From contig JAKLJP010000005.1 in the NCBI GenBank assembly GCA_023151115.1, forward strand, positions 186,001-250,000: a stretch of DNA of 64,000 bases, written 5' to 3'. The notes under the pieces are model-generated. The model was given only the letters and a program-made list of their open reading frames with translations, searched no databases and was not told the origin of the DNA. The DNA is from Anaerolineae bacterium (GTDB taxonomy: Bacteria > Chloroflexota > Anaerolineae > 4572-78 > J111). Positions 26,897 through 35,095 of this stretch are shown one piece after another; the first letter of the stretch is position 1, and every line of letters begins with the position of its first letter. A program made the translations under genes and the position numbers.

Positions 26897-27603
26897 TACG
26901 ATCTGCCATACAACGGTATCGCCGCGCCATTAATCGCTGCTGCGCCTTCGCCGGCTAAAAAAAGCAGGGTGGCCGCAATTTCAGCCGGTTTGACCCATTT
27001 GCTAAAATCAGCATTGGGGGTGCTTTTGCGATTGGCTTCGGTATCTATGGTGCCGGGTACAATGGCGTTGACGGTGATGTTATAATCCTGTACCTCGGCG
27101 GCCATGGACTCGGTCAGGCGCAGGACGCCGGCTTTGCTAATAGCATAGGCGCTGTAGTTGGGCCGACCATGCAGCGCATCCCGCGAACCGACATTAATAA
27201 TTCGCCCCCACTTTTGGGCCAGCATCGGTTTGAGCGCGGTCCGGCTGAGGTTATAGGCCGTGCGCAGGTTAATGTCCAACATTCTGTTCAGATCATCGTC
27301 GCCGCTCTCGCTGACCGGCTTGCCCCCGCCAAAACCGCCGGCGAGGTTGAGTAGAATGTCTACTCGGCCCAATTGAGCCAATGCCGTCTGAACCACCTCC
27401 TCTGCTCCGGCAGGGTCACTCAGGTTGGCCGCAAGGGGTAAAGTGCGTTCCTGACCCAAACTGGCGGCTACTTCCTGCACCCCGGCCAACTGAGAGCCAA
27501 GCAGCACCAATGTGGCCCCGGCCTCATAAAAAGCGCGGCTAACCGTTCCCCCCAACCCACCGCTGGCCCCGCTGATAATGGTCACTTTGTTTTCCATATT
27601 CAT
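26896..27603 (-). CDS. Short-chain dehydrogenase/reductase (FabG-like)
   Basis: A 235-residue Rossmann-fold oxidoreductase. SGASGGLGGTVSRAF (about 10-24) is the nucleotide-binding motif, LLNLAGGFGG the NNAG equivalent (NLAG), and NVGSRDALHGRPNYSAYAISKAG contains the catalytic S-x(12)-Y-x(3)-K. The ending is short and lacks a clear substrate determinant. It uses NAD(P)(H) and an unknown alcohol or ketone substrate. Confidence 0.85.
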   Translation of the reverse strand: MNMENKVTIISGASGGLGGTVSRAFYEAGATLVLLGSQLAGVQEVAASLGQERTLPLAANLSDPAGAEEVVQTALAQLGRVDILLNLAGGFGGGKPVSESGDDDLNRMLDINLRTAYNLSRTALKPMLAQKWGRIINVGSRDALHGRPNYSAYAISKAGVLRLTESMAAEVQDYNITVNAIVPGTIDTEANRKSTPNADFSKWVKPAEIAATLLFLAGEGAAAINGAAIPLYGRS

Positions 27604-27617
27604 AGGTTCCCCCTTAA

Positions 27618-27706
27618 AGTAGACGGTAGACAGTAGACAAGGGGTTTTTGCTACCTTACTTCCTGCGACTTTGCAACCCTACTACCTTGCTACCTTGTAA
27701 CCTGCC
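27618..27706. repeat. Composite hairpin repeat of gtagac/ctacc units
   Basis: Units agtagacggtagacagtagac face ctaccttactt, ctactaccttgctaccttg. The pairing is imperfect. Confidence 0.55.
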
Positions 27707-27772
27707 ACAGTATACCACAACCTTGTTTGCAAGACTAGCCTGAACTCGATCCACTCTCCAAATTTGCAAAGC

Positions 27773-27801
27773 TAGACAACCCCCAACAACACTGCTAGAA
27801 T
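27773..27801 (+). promoter_or_regulatory. Putative promoter of the CBS-DUF294 gene
   Basis: TAGACA (27773-27778), 17-bp spacer, TAGAAT (27796-27801), 31 bases before the ATG. Confidence 0.5.
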
Positions 27802-27832
27802 AAAGGTAGTCTTTAATAGGCCGAGATATGGC

Positions 27833-29323
27833 ATGTCCGACGAAATAACCGAGTCGCTATCCGAAGAAAAAAGCGCACAGCCCACCTTGCTCCTGACCGG
27901 CTGCGTGCGCGACCTGGTTCGCCCCCCCCTGGTTACACTTTTGGAGACCCTCTCTATTCGAGAAGCAGCTCAACGCATGAGCACTGAGCGGGTCAGCGCC
28001 GCCGTCATCCTCGCCGCCGCCGGGCAAGTGACCGGTATTGTTACCGATTGGGACCTGCGCGAGCGGGTAGTGGCGGCGGGTCTGGATACTACCCAGCCTA
28101 TTGGGACGGTTATGAGCGCCCCTGTTGTTAGCCTGGCTGCCGCCGAGCCAATTTATGAGGCAGTGCGGTTGATGATGAACCACAATATCCATCATCTCCT
28201 CATCACCAACGGAGACCAGCCGCTCGGATTGATCACCAGCAACGATTTGATTGTCTTGCACAGCGCCTCGGTCTTTTTTATTACCCGCGAAATCGAGCGG
28301 CAAACCAGCCCTGCCGGTTTGCGTCAGGTGTTAGATCAGGCCCAACAAGCTATTCCTTTATTATTACGCCAGGGGGTTAAGGCCAGCCAGATTGGCTGGT
28401 TGATGGCCGAGATTAATGACCGGCTGGTGAGCCGAGTGTTGGAGTGGACCGAGGCGAGCCTGGGGCCGCCTCCTGTGCCCTACTGCTGGCTGGTTTTGGG
28501 CAGCGAGGCCCGCCGAGAGCAGACCTTTAAAACCGACCAGGACAACGCCTTGATTTATACCGACCCGCCGCCAGAAAGCGCCGGCGCAGTACAGGCTTAT
28601 TTTTTGGAATTGGGCCGGCAGGCCGTAGCCGGGCTGGTCGAAGCCGGTTTTCCCCCTTGCGCCGGACATCTGACCGCCGCTAATCCGCAGTGGGTTCAGC
28701 CGGTGAGCGGCTGGCATGCTTACTTTCAGCAGTGGGCCACCCGTTGGGAACCGGACGCGGAACCAAATTTTCTCATCTTTTTCGATTTTCGGGGCGTCTA
28801 CGGCGATTTTTCGCTGGCTAAAAATCTGCGCCGCTTTATCGCCGATCTGTTAGAGCAACACCCCCGTTTCCTGACCCGTTTGGCTCACCTTTCGGCCAGC
28901 TTGCCGCCGCCCCTGAGCTTTTTAGGCCAGTTCGTTGTTGAGCACAACGGCGAGCATAAAAATGAACTTGATCTTAAACAACGCGGCACAGTCCCGCTGA
29001 TTGATTTGGCTCGCTTTTTTGCCTTGAGGTATCATCTGACCGAAACCAACACCGTCGCCCGCCTGGAACAACTCAAAGATGTCAAGGAACTACCGGATGA
29101 TTTACTCCACGAACTGGCTCAATCGTTTGAGTTCATCCTCAACATTCGCCTTCAGCAGCAGGGGCAGCAACTTCAAGCGGGTCAGCCCCTCTCAAACCAT
29201 GTAAATCCCCAAAATTTATCCACTCTGGATCAGGTTTCTTTGCGACAAGTTTTTAAGGCCATTGCCCAGGCCCAGGCTTTTCTCCATCAGGCATATCACC
29301 TCAAAGTGGGCCGGCTTTATTAA
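27833..29323 (+). CDS. CBS-domain / DUF294 nucleotidyltransferase-like signalling protein
   Basis: A 496-residue protein. A pair of CBS domains (about 28-150; SIREAAQRMSTERVSAAVIL, GIVTDWDLRERVVAAG, HHLLITNGDQPLGLITSNDL) binds adenosine nucleotides in related proteins. DUF294 (about 170-330) holds VLGSEARREQTFKTDQDNALIY, the GlnD-like nucleotidyltransferase motif, and DUF294_C (about 345-490) follows. Proteins of this design sense nucleotide status; a catalytic activity has not been shown for most. It is transcribed towards the ethanolamine permease but has its own promoter and a 320-base gap after it. Confidence 0.88.
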   Translation: MSDEITESLSEEKSAQPTLLLTGCVRDLVRPPLVTLLETLSIREAAQRMSTERVSAAVILAAAGQVTGIVTDWDLRERVVAAGLDTTQPIGTVMSAPVVSLAAAEPIYEAVRLMMNHNIHHLLITNGDQPLGLITSNDLIVLHSASVFFITREIERQTSPAGLRQVLDQAQQAIPLLLRQGVKASQIGWLMAEINDRLVSRVLEWTEASLGPPPVPYCWLVLGSEARREQTFKTDQDNALIYTDPPPESAGAVQAYFLELGRQAVAGLVEAGFPPCAGHLTAANPQWVQPVSGWHAYFQQWATRWEPDAEPNFLIFFDFRGVYGDFSLAKNLRRFIADLLEQHPRFLTRLAHLSASLPPPLSFLGQFVVEHNGEHKNELDLKQRGTVPLIDLARFFALRYHLTETNTVARLEQLKDVKELPDDLLHELAQSFEFILNIRLQQQGQQLQAGQPLSNHVNPQNLSTLDQVSLRQVFKAIAQAQAFLHQAYHLKVGRLY

Positions 29324-29370
29324 AATTGAAGGATTTTGCTTAAGCTTGTCCATTTATGTTCAAAATTGAT

Positions 29371-29399
29371 TTGACACATCTTTTTGATTGTGATATAGT
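29371..29399 (+). promoter_or_regulatory. Consensus promoter of the ethanolamine permease
   Basis: TTGACA (29371-29376), 17-bp spacer, TATAGT (29394-29399). The predicted transcript has a leader of about 235 nt. Confidence 0.75.
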
Positions 29400-29405
29400 C
29401 TTGGC

Positions 29406-29600
29406 CCTATCCAGGTATTGTCAGCGTGGGGCCACAAAGCGCTGACAGCCATCACCAACCATTCCGGCAACTCCAATCGCGACAAATTAATAACAGCTTC
29501 TCGACGGTGAGAGGACAAGCATTGTTTTCCAACAATAATCTGCCACAAGTCAGGCTCAAGCAGTAATCGTAACCTTCAACCAGAAGGTGGGTTTTTAGTT
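29406..29600 (+). promoter_or_regulatory. Structured leader with attenuator-like terminator before the permease
   Basis: Hairpin GTCAGCG...CGCTGAC (29420-29446, with an inner TGG/CCA), hairpin ATTGTT-ttcc-AACAAT (29521-29536), then ACCTTC-aacca-GAAGGT (29572-29588) followed by ggg and five T. The permease starts 44 bases beyond. I could not match it to a known riboswitch (no cobalamin B12 box). Premature termination control is inferred. Confidence 0.5.
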
Positions 29601-29643
29601 TGCTTTAGTTAATAATTTTATTTATCAACATAAGGAGGGTTGT

Positions 29644-31119
29644 ATGGCAGAAAAGAAAATATCTGTTGGGGGCGCTACCTATGAAAATGTTGACAGCGCT
29701 TATCTGGAACAGCGCAAATTGCGCAAAAGCGCCGGCTGGGTGCTGCTGTGGGCGTTGGGAGTGGGCGCGGTCATTTCCGGCGAATATTTTGGTTGGAATT
29801 TTGGGCTGGGGGCCGGCGGTTTCTGGGGGCTAACCATTGCCACCGTTTTAATGGCCGTGATGTATGTTTGCATGGTTTATAGTATTGCCGAATTATCCAC
29901 CGCGCTGCCTCACGCCGGTGGATTTTATTCTTTTACTCGTAACGCCCTGGGGCCGTTTGGCGGTTTTGTCTGCGGCGTGACCGACACCATTGAATATGTG
30001 TTAACCCCGGCGGTGATTGTCGTCGGTGTGGGCGGCTATCTGAATTCTCTGCTGCCCGACGCCCTGCCGCTGTGGGCCTGGTGGTTAATTTCTTATATCA
30101 TTTTCGTCGCCATTAATGTTCGCGGCGTGGAGTTAACCCTCAAAGTTGGCCTGATCATTACCCTGCTGGCAATGGTGGTGCTGGTTATTTTTTACCTGGG
30201 CGCCATCTTTAGCGGCGCGTTTAGCGCCAGCCTCTTGTTCAATGTCGAGCCTGACCCCGGCCAGTCGGCTACTTGGCTGCCCAAGGGTTGGTACGGTGTT
30301 TTTGCGGCCCTGCCCTTTGCTATTTGGTTCTTCCTGGCCATCGAGCAGTTGCCCCTGGCCGCCGAGGAAACCCACGATGTGGTCAACGATATGCCTAAAG
30401 CGCTGATTTTGGGCATTATCACCCTGCTCATTCTGGCCATTCTGGTGTTGGTTTTGAACTCCGGCGTGGGCGGAGGCGCGGCTGCCATTGGCGCGTCGGC
30501 AGCGCCGCTCGCTGATGGCTTCCAGGCGGTCTTTGGCTTGGGGGCGGCTTCGGTGGTGTTGACCCTGATTGGCTTGACCGGCTTGATTGCCAGCTTCCAC
30601 GCCGTCATTTACGCTTACGGCCGGGTGCTCTTTGCCCTGTCTCGCGCCGGCTACTATCCACGCTGGATGTCGGTGGTCAATCAGTCCACCCATACCCCCC
30701 AGGTTGCCTTGATTTTGGGCGGGGTTGTCGGCTTTCTGTGTGCTTTGATTATTGACCTGACCGGCTCAGCCGGGGTCGGTGCAGCCCTGCTCAATATGGC
30801 TGTCTTCGGCGCGGTTATCTCTTATGCCCTGGTCATGATTAGCTACATTAAGCTCAAGGTAGACCGGCCCGACCTGCCACGCCCCTACAAAAGCCCCTTG
30901 GGGATTCCGGGAGCGGTGGTGGGCGCTGTACTGGCGTTTATTGCGCTGCTGGCCTGCTTCTCGATTGAGGCTTACCGGCCCGGCGTGTGGGGCACAGCCA
31001 TCTTCCTGGTTATCTGCATTGTCTATTACTTTGCCTATAGCAGCAAGCACCTGGTAGCCCAGGCCCCCGAAGAAGAAGTGGCTTTAATGTCCGAAGCCCA
31101 AAAAGAACTGGCCCACTAA
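29644..31119 (+). CDS. Ethanolamine permease (APC superfamily)
   Basis: A 491-residue protein with about 12 hydrophobic segments. AGWVLLWALGVGAVISGEYFGWNFGLGAGGFWG (about 31-62) is the characteristic opening of the ethanolamine permease subfamily. IEQLPLAAEETHDVVNDMPKA (about 235-255) matches the conserved TM6 region and cytoplasmic loop. It imports ethanolamine across the membrane for EutBC. It starts behind aaggaggg and heads the eut region, downstream of a leader with a terminator. Confidence 0.88.
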   Translation: MAEKKISVGGATYENVDSAYLEQRKLRKSAGWVLLWALGVGAVISGEYFGWNFGLGAGGFWGLTIATVLMAVMYVCMVYSIAELSTALPHAGGFYSFTRNALGPFGGFVCGVTDTIEYVLTPAVIVVGVGGYLNSLLPDALPLWAWWLISYIIFVAINVRGVELTLKVGLIITLLAMVVLVIFYLGAIFSGAFSASLLFNVEPDPGQSATWLPKGWYGVFAALPFAIWFFLAIEQLPLAAEETHDVVNDMPKALILGIITLLILAILVLVLNSGVGGGAAAIGASAAPLADGFQAVFGLGAASVVLTLIGLTGLIASFHAVIYAYGRVLFALSRAGYYPRWMSVVNQSTHTPQVALILGGVVGFLCALIIDLTGSAGVGAALLNMAVFGAVISYALVMISYIKLKVDRPDLPRPYKSPLGIPGAVVGAVLAFIALLACFSIEAYRPGVWGTAIFLVICIVYYFAYSSKHLVAQAPEEEVALMSEAQKELAH

Positions 31120-31204
31120 GGCCAGCGGGTTTCGGTTGTGAATTTCCGGCGATGCGGCGTCGTCAATGTTGATGATGGCGCATCGCCGCTTTTGATGTCA
31201 CAGG

Positions 31205-31924
31205 ATGACCCAACGACGACCCATTATTGGCCTGACCACTTACGAGCGGGACAAAGAACAAAACTACGGCTTACCGGCGGAGTACATCGAAGCGGTTCGC
31301 CGCGCCGGGGGAGTGCCGGTGCTGCTGCCCCACGGCGAACCTTATCAAGATGATTTGCTGCAACTGCTCGATGGCGTTATCTTTACCGGCGGCGGCGATA
31401 TAGACCCGACCCTGTACCAAGGAACCAAGCACGAGGCGGTTGAATATGTTGACGCGGAACGGGACAGCAGCGAAATCGCCCTGATTCGCCTGGCAGTCGA
31501 AACCGGCCTGCCCATGCTGAATATCTGCCGGGGGGCGCAGGTGCTTAATGTGGCCCTGGGCGGTACCCTCATCGAGCATCTGCCCGATGAGATAGGCGGC
31601 GACATCAGCCATCGCACCGACCCGCCCGGCTACACCTACCATCCGGTGAAAGTCGAAGCCGGTTCACGGCTGGCGACCATCGTTGAGCAAACGGAAGTCA
31701 CCTCCAACTCGTGGCATCACCAGGCCGTGCGCCAGCTTGCCCCCGGCCTGAAGGCGGTCGCCTTTGCCCCCGATGGCACAATTGAGGCCGTCGAAATGCC
31801 CGACCATCCCTGGCTGGTTGCCGTCCAGTGGCATCCCGAAAGCATGGCCGCCGGCGACTCGATCCAGCAGCGTATTTTTGATGCGTTGGTGCAGGCAGCA
31901 GCGCAGCGAATAAACAAACCGTAA
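31205..31924 (+). CDS. Class I glutamine amidotransferase, gamma-glutamyl-GABA hydrolase-like (PuuD family)
   Basis: A 239-residue peptidase C26 family protein. IGLTTYERDKEQNYGLPAEYIEAVRRAGG, FTGGGDIDPTLYQ, NICRGAQVLNVALGG with nucleophile C108, and QWHPES with the catalytic H-x-E are all present. PuuD cleaves gamma-glutamyl-GABA during putrescine breakdown; in this place it may act on gamma-glutamylated amines, perhaps gamma-glutamyl-ethanolamide. A position directly after an ethanolamine permease and the polyamine-type ABC transporter 20 kb away support a role in amine catabolism. Confidence 0.87.
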   Translation: MTQRRPIIGLTTYERDKEQNYGLPAEYIEAVRRAGGVPVLLPHGEPYQDDLLQLLDGVIFTGGGDIDPTLYQGTKHEAVEYVDAERDSSEIALIRLAVETGLPMLNICRGAQVLNVALGGTLIEHLPDEIGGDISHRTDPPGYTYHPVKVEAGSRLATIVEQTEVTSNSWHHQAVRQLAPGLKAVAFAPDGTIEAVEMPDHPWLVAVQWHPESMAAGDSIQQRIFDALVQAAAQRINKP

Positions 31925-31943
31925 GACAAGCTGTTAGCTTGTC
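31925..31943. terminator. Hairpin after the PuuD-like gene
   Basis: GACAAGCT-gtt-AGCTTGTC, no T-tract; may be a weak terminator or a pause site. Confidence 0.45.
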
Positions 31944-31993
31944 CGGTTATGGGACAAACTGATGAAGGTTCAAAAATTAAATTGGTAAAGTAG

Positions 31994-32080
31994 GAACACA
32001 GAGTCTCGCAGAGACATTACAGAGAAACACAGAGAAATCTCAGCGTATCTCTGTGTTTCCTCCGCGTATCTCTGTGTAAT
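31994..32080. repeat. Composite hairpin repeat of cacagag units
   Basis: gaacacagagtctcgcagag and acagagaaacacagag face atctctgtgtttcc and gtatctctgtgt. Confidence 0.75.
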
Positions 32081-32149
32081 TTTTTTACCGAAACTATTTT
32101 CTTAAGTTCTATAAGTTTGTCCTACAACTTTATCTAAAAAGAAAAACCT

Positions 32150-32923
32150 ATGCGACTTGAAAACAAAGTAGCCCTCATCACCGGCGCGGGCAGTGGGATT
32201 GGCCGCGAAACGGCCACCCTTTTTGCCCGTGAAGGAGCCAAAGTGGTGGTCGTAGATGTCAACGATGCTGCCGGGCAGGAAACGGTCAGCCTGATTGAGG
32301 CGGCCGGCGGCCAGGCGGTGTACATCCACGCCGATGTCTCCCAGGCCGCCGACTGCGCCAAGATGGTCCACGCCGCCGAAGAAAATTACGGCCAGTTGAA
32401 CGTCCTGTTCAACAACGCCGGCATCTCTCACATCAACGACGACAACGCCGAAACCACCGAAGAAGCGGTCTGGGATTTGACCATGAATATCAACCTCAAA
32501 GGGGTCTTTCTGGGCTGCAAATACGGGGTTCCGGCCCTGCGCCGGGCCGGGGGCGGCTCGATTATCAACACGGCCTCGTTTGTGGCCCTGGTCGGCGCGG
32601 CCACCCCGCAAATTGCCTACACCGCCAGCAAAGGCGGCGTCCTTTCGATGACCCGCGAACTGGCCGTGATTCACGCCCGCGAAAACATTCGGGTCAACGC
32701 CCTCTGCCCCGGCCCGCTGCGCACCGAATTACTGATGAAATATCTCAACACCGAAGAAAAGCGCCAGCGCCGCCTGGTGCATATCCCCATGGGTCGCTTT
32801 GGCGAAGCCAGAGAAATCGCCCAGGCCGTCCTCTTCCTGGCCTCCGACGAGTCCTCTTTTGTGACCGGGGACACCTTTATGGTAGACGGCGGGATTACGG
32901 CGGCGTATGTGACGCCAGAATAA
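32150..32923 (+). CDS. Short-chain dehydrogenase/reductase
   Basis: A 257-residue classical SDR: ITGAGSGIGRETATLFA (about 10-26), NNAGI (about 87-91), SFVALVGAATPQIAYTASKGG with catalytic S, Y and K, and C-terminal FLASDESSFVTGDTFMVDGG. It uses NAD(P)(H); glucose 1-dehydrogenase-like members have various alcohol substrates. It sits inside the eut region between the amidotransferase and eutA; it could oxidise an amino-alcohol or reduce acetaldehyde, but there is no direct evidence. Confidence 0.85.
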   Translation: MRLENKVALITGAGSGIGRETATLFAREGAKVVVVDVNDAAGQETVSLIEAAGGQAVYIHADVSQAADCAKMVHAAEENYGQLNVLFNNAGISHINDDNAETTEEAVWDLTMNINLKGVFLGCKYGVPALRRAGGGSIINTASFVALVGAATPQIAYTASKGGVLSMTRELAVIHARENIRVNALCPGPLRTELLMKYLNTEEKRQRRLVHIPMGRFGEAREIAQAVLFLASDESSFVTGDTFMVDGGITAAYVTPE

Positions 32924-32932
32924 AAGCAGAAA

Positions 32933-33041
32933 AATTGTGAATTGTGAATTGTCAATCGTGAATTGCTAACGATTTGTCCTTCATTCACAATTCACAATTC
33001 ATTATTCAGAGCCAAAGGCCCCCTGTGGGCAATTCACAATT
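32933..33041. repeat. Composite hairpin repeat of aattgtg units
   Basis: attgtgaattgtgaattgtc faces cattcacaattcacaattc and, after a GGCCCCCTGTGGGC-containing stretch, aattcacaatt. It reaches the eutA start codon. Confidence 0.7.
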
Positions 33042-34508
33042 ATGACTAATTCTACCCATTCAATGCTTAGTGTAGGCATTGACGTGGGCACTACCACAAC
33101 CCAATTGATTTTTTCCCGGCTGATTTTGGGCGGCGGCGTGGCCAGCAGCAGCCAATCGCCCTTGAGCCGGATGCGGGCGGCGGGCATTGTTGACAAAGAG
33201 GTGGTCTATCGCAGCGGGATACATTTCACCCCGCTGACAGGCCCCGACGAAATTGACGCCGTTGCCTTAGAGCAAATCCTGCGCCGGGAGTACCAGCAGG
33301 CCGGGATTCTGCCCAATCAGGTCGAAACCGGCGCGGTCATCGTGACCGGCGAAACGGCCAAAAAGCGCAACGCCGACGCCATTCTGGAGGCCATCTCAGC
33401 CCTGGCCGGCGATTTTGTGGTCACGGTGGCCGGGCCGCACCTGGAGTCGATGATTTCGGGGCGGGGGGCGGGGGCGGCTACCTACTCGCGGGAGCATTTC
33501 TGCACCGTGACCAATGTGGACATCGGCGGCGGCTCGGCCAACAGCGCCATTTTCCGCCAGGGCGAGATGATTGCCGCGGCGGCCATGAATTACGGCGGGC
33601 GGATTCTACAGGTTGACCCGGCCAGCGGCCAGATTCGCCACATCGCCGACCCGGCGCGGGCAATTATTGACTATTTGGGGCTGCCCTTCCAAATCGGCGG
33701 CCAGCCGACCCTGGCCCAACTGCGCCGGTTCACCGACTGCATGGCCGATTTGACGGTCCATTTAATTGAAGGGACAAGCCATCCGCTGGGCGATAAGCTG
33801 CTGCTGACCGCGCCCTCGCCGGTTTCGGGCAAGGGTACGATTTTATTTTTCTCCGGCGGCATCGGGCATTATTTTTACGAACCGCTGGCGATTAATTCCG
33901 TCGCCGATGCTTGCGTTCACGGCGATGTCGGGCCGCTGCTGGCCGAGTCTATCCGGCTGCACCCCGCCATTCAAAGCTACACCATTCGCCGCCCGCCGGA
34001 AACGATGCGGGCGACGGTCATGGGGGCCAGTTCGCAAACCGTCACCCTGAGCGGCAGCACCATCTGGGCCGAGGCCGAGATTCTGCCCATCCGCAATGTG
34101 CCGGTAGTGCGCGCCCAGTGGCCGGCCACCCCGCCGACGCGCCAGCAGGTGGCTCAGGCGGTGCAGCAAGCGGTCACTCGCTGGGATGTCAACCCGGCGG
34201 AGAGCCAATTCGCCCTGGCCCTGGAGTTAACCTGGAAGCTGGATTTCGACTCGCTCTCGGAATTGGCCGCAGGGCTGGCCGATTTCGCTTTAGCGCATCT
34301 GCCGCTCCACCAACCCTTTATCATCATCATCGAGCACGACTACGCCCGCGCCTTGGGCCAATCGGTCAAAGCGATGATTCCCCGCCATCCGCTGCTGGTG
34401 GTGGATCAGGTCGGTTTGCAGGAAGGCGATTACATTGACATAGGCCGCCCCATGCTCGATGGACGGGTGGTGCCGTTGAGCGTGAAGACGCTGATTTTTT
34501 ACCATTGA
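33042..34508 (+). CDS. eutA: Ethanolamine ammonia-lyase reactivase EutA
   Basis: A 488-residue ASKHA ATPase-fold protein. [18 protein letters not shown] (about 10-27) is the phosphate-1 loop, [15 protein letters not shown] the phosphate-2 loop, and [12 protein letters not shown] the adenosine motif. EutA exchanges inactivated cobalamin cofactor in EutBC using ATP. It is followed by the GxxExxY gene and eutB. Length is close to the enterobacterial protein (about 467). A stop and ATG overlap is absent; repeat-derived DNA follows. Confidence 0.93.
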   Translation: MTNSTHSMLSVGIDVGTTTTQLIFSRLILGGGVASSSQSPLSRMRAAGIVDKEVVYRSGIHFTPLTGPDEIDAVALEQILRREYQQAGILPNQVETGAVIVTGETAKKRNADAILEAISALAGDFVVTVAGPHLESMISGRGAGAATYSREHFCTVTNVDIGGGSANSAIFRQGEMIAAAAMNYGGRILQVDPASGQIRHIADPARAIIDYLGLPFQIGGQPTLAQLRRFTDCMADLTVHLIEGTSHPLGDKLLLTAPSPVSGKGTILFFSGGIGHYFYEPLAINSVADACVHGDVGPLLAESIRLHPAIQSYTIRRPPETMRATVMGASSQTVTLSGSTIWAEAEILPIRNVPVVRAQWPATPPTRQQVAQAVQQAVTRWDVNPAESQFALALELTWKLDFDSLSELAAGLADFALAHLPLHQPFIIIIEHDYARALGQSVKAMIPRHPLLVVDQVGLQEGDYIDIGRPMLDGRVVPLSVKTLIFYH

Positions 34509-34514
34509 TGAGGC

Positions 34515-34566
34515 TTGTACGTTACACAGAGGACACAGAGAAGGCACAGAGATACACAGAGACTTT
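34515..34566. repeat. Left arm of the cacagag repeat pair flanking the GxxExxY gene
   Basis: acacagaggacacagag, aaggcacagagatacacagag; it pairs with the arm at 34976-35028 across the whole gene. Confidence 0.75.
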
Positions 34567-34582
34567 TTCTAAGCGATTGGAG

Positions 34583-34966
34583 ATGTTGACCCAAGCTGAG
34601 TTGAATCGTTTGACTGAGAAAATTATCGGCGCGGCTATTGAAGTCCACCGGAATTTAGGGCCTGGTCTACTGGAGTCAGCTTATGAAATCTGTTTGGTTT
34701 ATGAACTGGAACGGTTGGGCTTGAAGGTTGAGCGCCAAAAGGCTTTGCCATTGGTCTATAAAGAAATACATTTGGACCAGGGCTATCGCCTCGATTTGCT
34801 GGTTGAGCAAGCGGTGATCGTGGGGTTGAAGGTAGTTGACCAAATTAGCCCTGTCCACGAAGCCCAAATATTATCTTATCTCAAGTTCTCTGGCTGCAAG
34901 ATTGGTCTTTTGATTAACTTCAATGTCAAATTGCTCAAAGATGGCATCCGGCGTTTCATTCTGTGA
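34583..34966 (+). CDS. GxxExxY protein
   Basis: A 127-residue protein starting [45 protein letters not shown] carries the GxxExxY signature. Later motifs [31 protein letters not shown] and [30 protein letters not shown] recall a PD-(D/E)xK-like core (D, E/Q and K). The function is unknown in the family. A Shine-Dalgarno-like ttggag decides this start; upstream in-frame codons are only repeat DNA. The gene lies between eutA and eutB and is enclosed by a pair of inverted cacagag arms, as an inserted module would be. Confidence 0.85.
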   Translation: MLTQAELNRLTEKIIGAAIEVHRNLGPGLLESAYEICLVYELERLGLKVERQKALPLVYKEIHLDQGYRLDLLVEQAVIVGLKVVDQISPVHEAQILSYLKFSGCKIGLLINFNVKLLKDGIRRFIL

Positions 34967-34975
34967 GATTGACTC

Positions 34976-35028
34976 TTCAGTCTCTCTGCGCCTCTCTGTG
35001 AATTCTCTGTGAGGCTCTGTGTAACAAA
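34976..35028. repeat. Right arm of the cacagag repeat pair flanking the GxxExxY gene
   Basis: ctctctgcgcctctctgtg, attctctgtgaggctctgtg; inverted with respect to 34515-34566. Confidence 0.75.
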
Positions 35029-35095
35029 CTTTCTTTTGCTCTTTCATGGGTTATGTCTTAAAATCAACTGACTCTCCTCTCGAAAGGGGACAACG

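Noticed and set aside
29406..29643. Cobalamin riboswitch before the ethanolamine permease
   Set aside because: I looked for the B12 box and did not find it; the leader is kept only as an unclassified structured RNA.
31994..32080. CRISPR array from recurrent cacagag units
   Set aside because: Units are degenerate, arranged as inverted arms, with no constant repeat-spacer spacing and no cas genes.
33042..34508. EutA as a general diol-dehydratase reactivase or Hsp70
   Set aside because: The ASKHA motifs alone are shared, but the position next to eutB and the overall length fit EutA.
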